NCBI GenBank assembly: GCA_004296145.1
Contig: SEBM01000220.1
Span: 1-6,937, forward strand
Direction of reading: 5' to 3'
Source of the DNA: Flavobacterium sp.
Lineage (GTDB): Bacteria; Bacteroidota; Bacteroidia; Flavobacteriales; Flavobacteriaceae
DNA length: 6,937 nucleotides
The translations under genes and the position numbers were made by a program. Positions 4,246-6,937 of this stretch are shown here, one piece after another. The stretch's first letter is position 1. Each line of letters begins with the position of its first letter. The notes under the pieces are model-generated. The model ran no database searches. It had not been told where the DNA came from and saw nothing but the letters and a program-made list of their open reading frames with translations.

Positions 4246-6882
4246 ATGAAATCACAAGACGTACGTAAACAATTTCTAGACTTTTTTAAGAGCAACGGAC
4301 ACTTAATCGTTCCATCTGCTCCAATCGTGCTTAAAGACGATCCAACCCTTATGTTCAATAACTCGGGAATGGCCCAGTTTAAAGAATATTTTTTAGGAAA
4401 CGGAACGCCAAAAAGTCCAAGAATAGCCGATACGCAAAAATGTCTTCGTGTTTCTGGAAAACATAACGATCTTGAAGATGTAGGTTTTGATACGTATCAC
4501 CATACTATGTTTGAAATGTTGGGTAACTGGTCTTTTGGCGATTATTTCAAAAAAGAAGCAATCAACTGGGCTTGGCAATTATTGACAGAAGTATATAAAA
4601 TTCCTAAAGAAAATCTTTATGTTTCTGTTTTTGAAGGAAGTAAAGAAGATAATGTTCCGTTTGACCAGGAAGCCTGGGACATCTGGAAAACATTAATCGA
4701 TGAAGACCGAATTATTCTTGGAAATAAAAAAGATAATTTCTGGGAAATGGGAGATCAGGGACCATGCGGACCTTGTTCTGAAATTCACGTTGATTTACGT
4801 CCGGAATCTGAAAAGGCTTTGGTTACAGGAAAAAGTTTAGTGAATAACGATCACCCGCAAGTTGTTGAAATCTGGAATAACGTATTCATGGAATTCAACC
4901 GTAAAGCTGATGGTTCTTTAGAAAAACTTCCAGCACAACACGTTGATACCGGAATGGGATTTGAGCGTTTGTGTATGGCTTTACAAGAAAAAACATCTAA
5001 TTATGATACTGATGTTTTTACGCCGCTTATTGAAAAAGTAGAACAAATTACAGGTTTAAAATATACGTCTGATGAAGTTAAAAACATCAGCGAAGAACAA
5101 AATAAAACAAACATCGCAATTCGCGTTGTGGTAGATCACGTGCGTGCGGTTGCGTTTGCAATTGCAGACGGACAATTACCATCTAACACTGGAGCTGGTT
5201 ATGTAATTCGTAGAATTTTGCGTCGTGCAATTCGTTACGGATTTACATTTTTGGGGACAAAAGAACCTTTTATCAATAAATTGGTAGAAGTTCTGGCAAA
5301 CCAAATGGGAGAATTTTTCCCGGAAATCAAATCGCAACAACAATTGGTAACTAATGTAATTCGTGAAGAAGAAGCTTCTTTCTTAAGAACTCTTGATCAG
5401 GGATTACAATTGTTAGAAAATGTAGTTGCTGAAACTAAAGGACAAGAAGTTTCAGGAGCTAAAGTTTTTGAATTATACGATACATTTGGTTTTCCAAAAG
5501 ATTTAACGGCTTTGATTCTGAAAGAAAAAGGATTCTCTTATAATGAAGAAGAATTTGAAGTTGAATTACAAAAGCAAAAAGCGCGTTCCCGTGCGGCTTC
5601 TGAAGTTTCTACAGAAGACTGGAAAGTTTTAATTCCAGGAAATGTGGAAACGTTTGTTGGTTATGATAAAACGGATAACGAAGTAAAAATCACCCGTATC
5701 AGAAAAGTAGATTCTAAAAAAGATGGTATTTTGTACCAAATCGTTTTAGACAATACACCATTTTATCCGGAAGGAGGAGGACAAGTTGGAGATAAAGGAA
5801 CATTGGTTTCTGCAAACGAGACAATCGAAATTATCGATACCAAAAAAGAAAATAACTTAATTCTGCATTTTGCAAAACAGCTTCCTGAAAATATAGAAGC
5901 AGGTTTTGTAGCAAAAGTAAATACAGATTTAAGAACATCAACTTCTAAAAATCACTCGGCTACGCACTTGATGCATTTGGCTTTGAGAAATATTTTAGGA
6001 ACGCATGTAGAGCAAAAAGGTTCATTGGTAAATCCAAATTATTTACGTTTTGACTTTTCTCATTTCAGCAAAGTTTCTGACGAGGAAATTAAACAAGTTG
6101 AAGCTTCTGTAAACGCTCAGATTGAAGCGCAATTACAATTGGTAGAACACAGAAACATTCCGATTAAAGAAGCATTAGATAAAGGCGCAATGGCTTTATT
6201 TGGAGAAAAATATGGAGACAATGTTCGTATGATTGAATTTGGTGACAGTAAGGAGTTATGTGGTGGAATTCACGTAAAAAACACTGCTGAAATCTGGCAT
6301 TTCAAAATTATTTCTGAAGGAGCAGTTGCAGCCGGAATTCGTCGTATTGAAGCAATTACCGGAGATGCAGTGAAAAACTTCTACGTAAACCAGGAAAATA
6401 CCTTAGCAGAAATAAAAGAAACACTTAAAAATCCTCAGGATATTTTAAAATCTGTTGCTTCGCTTCAGGATGATAATGCAAAACTGAAAAAACAAATTGA
6501 GCAATTGCTTAAAGAAAAAGTTGGCGCACTAAAATCGGAATTAGAAAAAGATTTCCAGGAAGTAAACGGCGTAAATTTCCTTGCAAAACAAGTTGATTTA
6601 AGCATGGCTTCGACGAAAGATTTGGCTTCTGCTTTAGGAAGTTCAAAACCGGATTCGTTTGTGTTTTTGGCTTCTGTAGAAGACGGTCAGCCAAATATTC
6701 ACTGTTATATTGCTAAAGAATTAGTTTCCAGCAAAAACTTAAACGCAAATGCAGTGATTAAAGAATTAGGAAAATACATTGATGGAAATGGAGGAGGGCA
6801 GCCTTTCTTCGCTTCCGGAAAAGGAAAAAATGCTGCTGGAATTGCTGAGGCTCTTTCTAAAGCGGTTGATTTTGTAAAATAA
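4246..6882 (+). CDS. alaS: Alanyl-tRNA synthetase
   Basis: This cytosolic class II synthetase of 878 residues (E. coli AlaRS is 876) appears complete. It joins alanine to tRNA-Ala with ATP and hydrolyses mischarged Ser- and Gly-tRNA-Ala. The aminoacylation domain (about 1-250) has motif 1 around SAPIVLKDDPTLMFNNSGMAQF (24-45), motif 2 around TYHHTMFEMLGNWSFGDYF (83-101), GPCGPCSEIHVDLR (172-185) and motif 3-type VDTGMGFERL (233-242). GAGYVIRRILRRAIRYG (316-332) belongs to the tRNA-recognition region. The editing domain keeps all four zinc-site residues, H570-x3-H574 and C672-x3-H676, and FYPEGGGQVGDKG (506-518). The C-terminal DHHA1/C-Ala domain follows a coiled coil (about 735-770) and ends with GNGGGQPFFASGKGKNAAGI (848-866). 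Start choice: MKSQDVRKQFLDFF is the canonical N-terminus. It is divergent from the M23 gene, with no Shine-Dalgarno. Confidence 0.98.
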   Translation: MKSQDVRKQFLDFFKSNGHLIVPSAPIVLKDDPTLMFNNSGMAQFKEYFLGNGTPKSPRIADTQKCLRVSGKHNDLEDVGFDTYHHTMFEMLGNWSFGDYFKKEAINWAWQLLTEVYKIPKENLYVSVFEGSKEDNVPFDQEAWDIWKTLIDEDRIILGNKKDNFWEMGDQGPCGPCSEIHVDLRPESEKALVTGKSLVNNDHPQVVEIWNNVFMEFNRKADGSLEKLPAQHVDTGMGFERLCMALQEKTSNYDTDVFTPLIEKVEQITGLKYTSDEVKNISEEQNKTNIAIRVVVDHVRAVAFAIADGQLPSNTGAGYVIRRILRRAIRYGFTFLGTKEPFINKLVEVLANQMGEFFPEIKSQQQLVTNVIREEEASFLRTLDQGLQLLENVVAETKGQEVSGAKVFELYDTFGFPKDLTALILKEKGFSYNEEEFEVELQKQKARSRAASEVSTEDWKVLIPGNVETFVGYDKTDNEVKITRIRKVDSKKDGILYQIVLDNTPFYPEGGGQVGDKGTLVSANETIEIIDTKKENNLILHFAKQLPENIEAGFVAKVNTDLRTSTSKNHSATHLMHLALRNILGTHVEQKGSLVNPNYLRFDFSHFSKVSDEEIKQVEASVNAQIEAQLQLVEHRNIPIKEALDKGAMALFGEKYGDNVRMIEFGDSKELCGGIHVKNTAEIWHFKIISEGAVAAGIRRIEAITGDAVKNFYVNQENTLAEIKETLKNPQDILKSVASLQDDNAKLKKQIEQLLKEKVGALKSELEKDFQEVNGVNFLAKQVDLSMASTKDLASALGSSKPDSFVFLASVEDGQPNIHCYIAKELVSSKNLNANAVIKELGKYIDGNGGGQPFFASGKGKNAAGIAEALSKAVDFVK

Positions 6883-6937
6883 TTAAAACTATAATTTTTC
6901 CAGATTTAAAATTTTAGAAAATCATAATATTGTAAAG

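Noticed and set aside
4393..4578. Minus-strand 61-codon frame inside alaS
   Set aside because: It is antisense to the highly conserved catalytic domain and has no recognisable features.
6509..6694. Minus-strand 61-codon frame inside the 3' part of alaS
   Set aside because: It is a shadow of the coiled-coil and C-terminal coding region of alaS.
6883..6937. Terminator after alaS
   Set aside because: Only a weak all-AT dyad (GATTT at 6903-6907 with AAATC at 6919-6923) is present, with no T-run after it, and the window ends too soon.

Overview
The window looks like ordinary chromosomal core sequence from a Bacteroidota species, most likely Flavobacterium or a close relative. The evidence is AT-rich DNA with very AT-rich spacers, start codons almost without Shine-Dalgarno sequences, a spacer element close to the Bacteroidota promoter consensus (TTTG-N19-TAnnTTTG), protein sequences of flavobacterial type, and short degenerate AT-rich repeats in the spacers. 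The species assignment is an inference, because no rRNA or species marker is present.

Layout: six genes lie on the minus strand, reading from right to left, and one gene, alaS, is divergent on the plus strand. From the divergence point leftward the order is: a membrane-anchored M23 (LytM-type) peptidase (3964-2987), a short MerR-type DNA-binding protein (2938-2606), LemA (2562-1978), a cytosolic-type TPM-domain protein (1922-1485), a secreted or membrane-anchored TPM-domain protein with a glycine-rich tail (1481-660), and an Rrf2-family regulator with iron-sulfur-type cysteines (572-159). Rightward from the divergence point is full-length alanyl-tRNA synthetase (4246-6882). Spacers in the minus-strand series are 48, 43, 55, 3 and 87 bases. 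The first five genes could therefore be one transcript. The two TPM genes are almost certainly translationally coupled. The Rrf2 gene is the least clearly attached.

How the genes work together: the M23 enzyme acts on peptidoglycan. LemA and the two TPM proteins form a recurrent but poorly understood envelope-associated module. The MerR-like protein, which has no effector domain, may regulate the group. Rrf2 is probably a separate redox, iron-sulfur or sulfur-responsive regulator whose targets may lie left of the window. AlaS is housekeeping.

No mobile element, CRISPR array, rRNA, tRNA or phage gene was seen, and no clearly undescribed system is present. The most noteworthy features are in the spacers. 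The 281-base divergent spacer holds a good plus-strand promoter match, a hairpin followed by six T's, and three 16-bp degenerate repeats ending just before the alaS start. Several other spacers carry degenerate 21-bp-spaced repeats, and inverted repeats lie on both sides of the Rrf2 gene.
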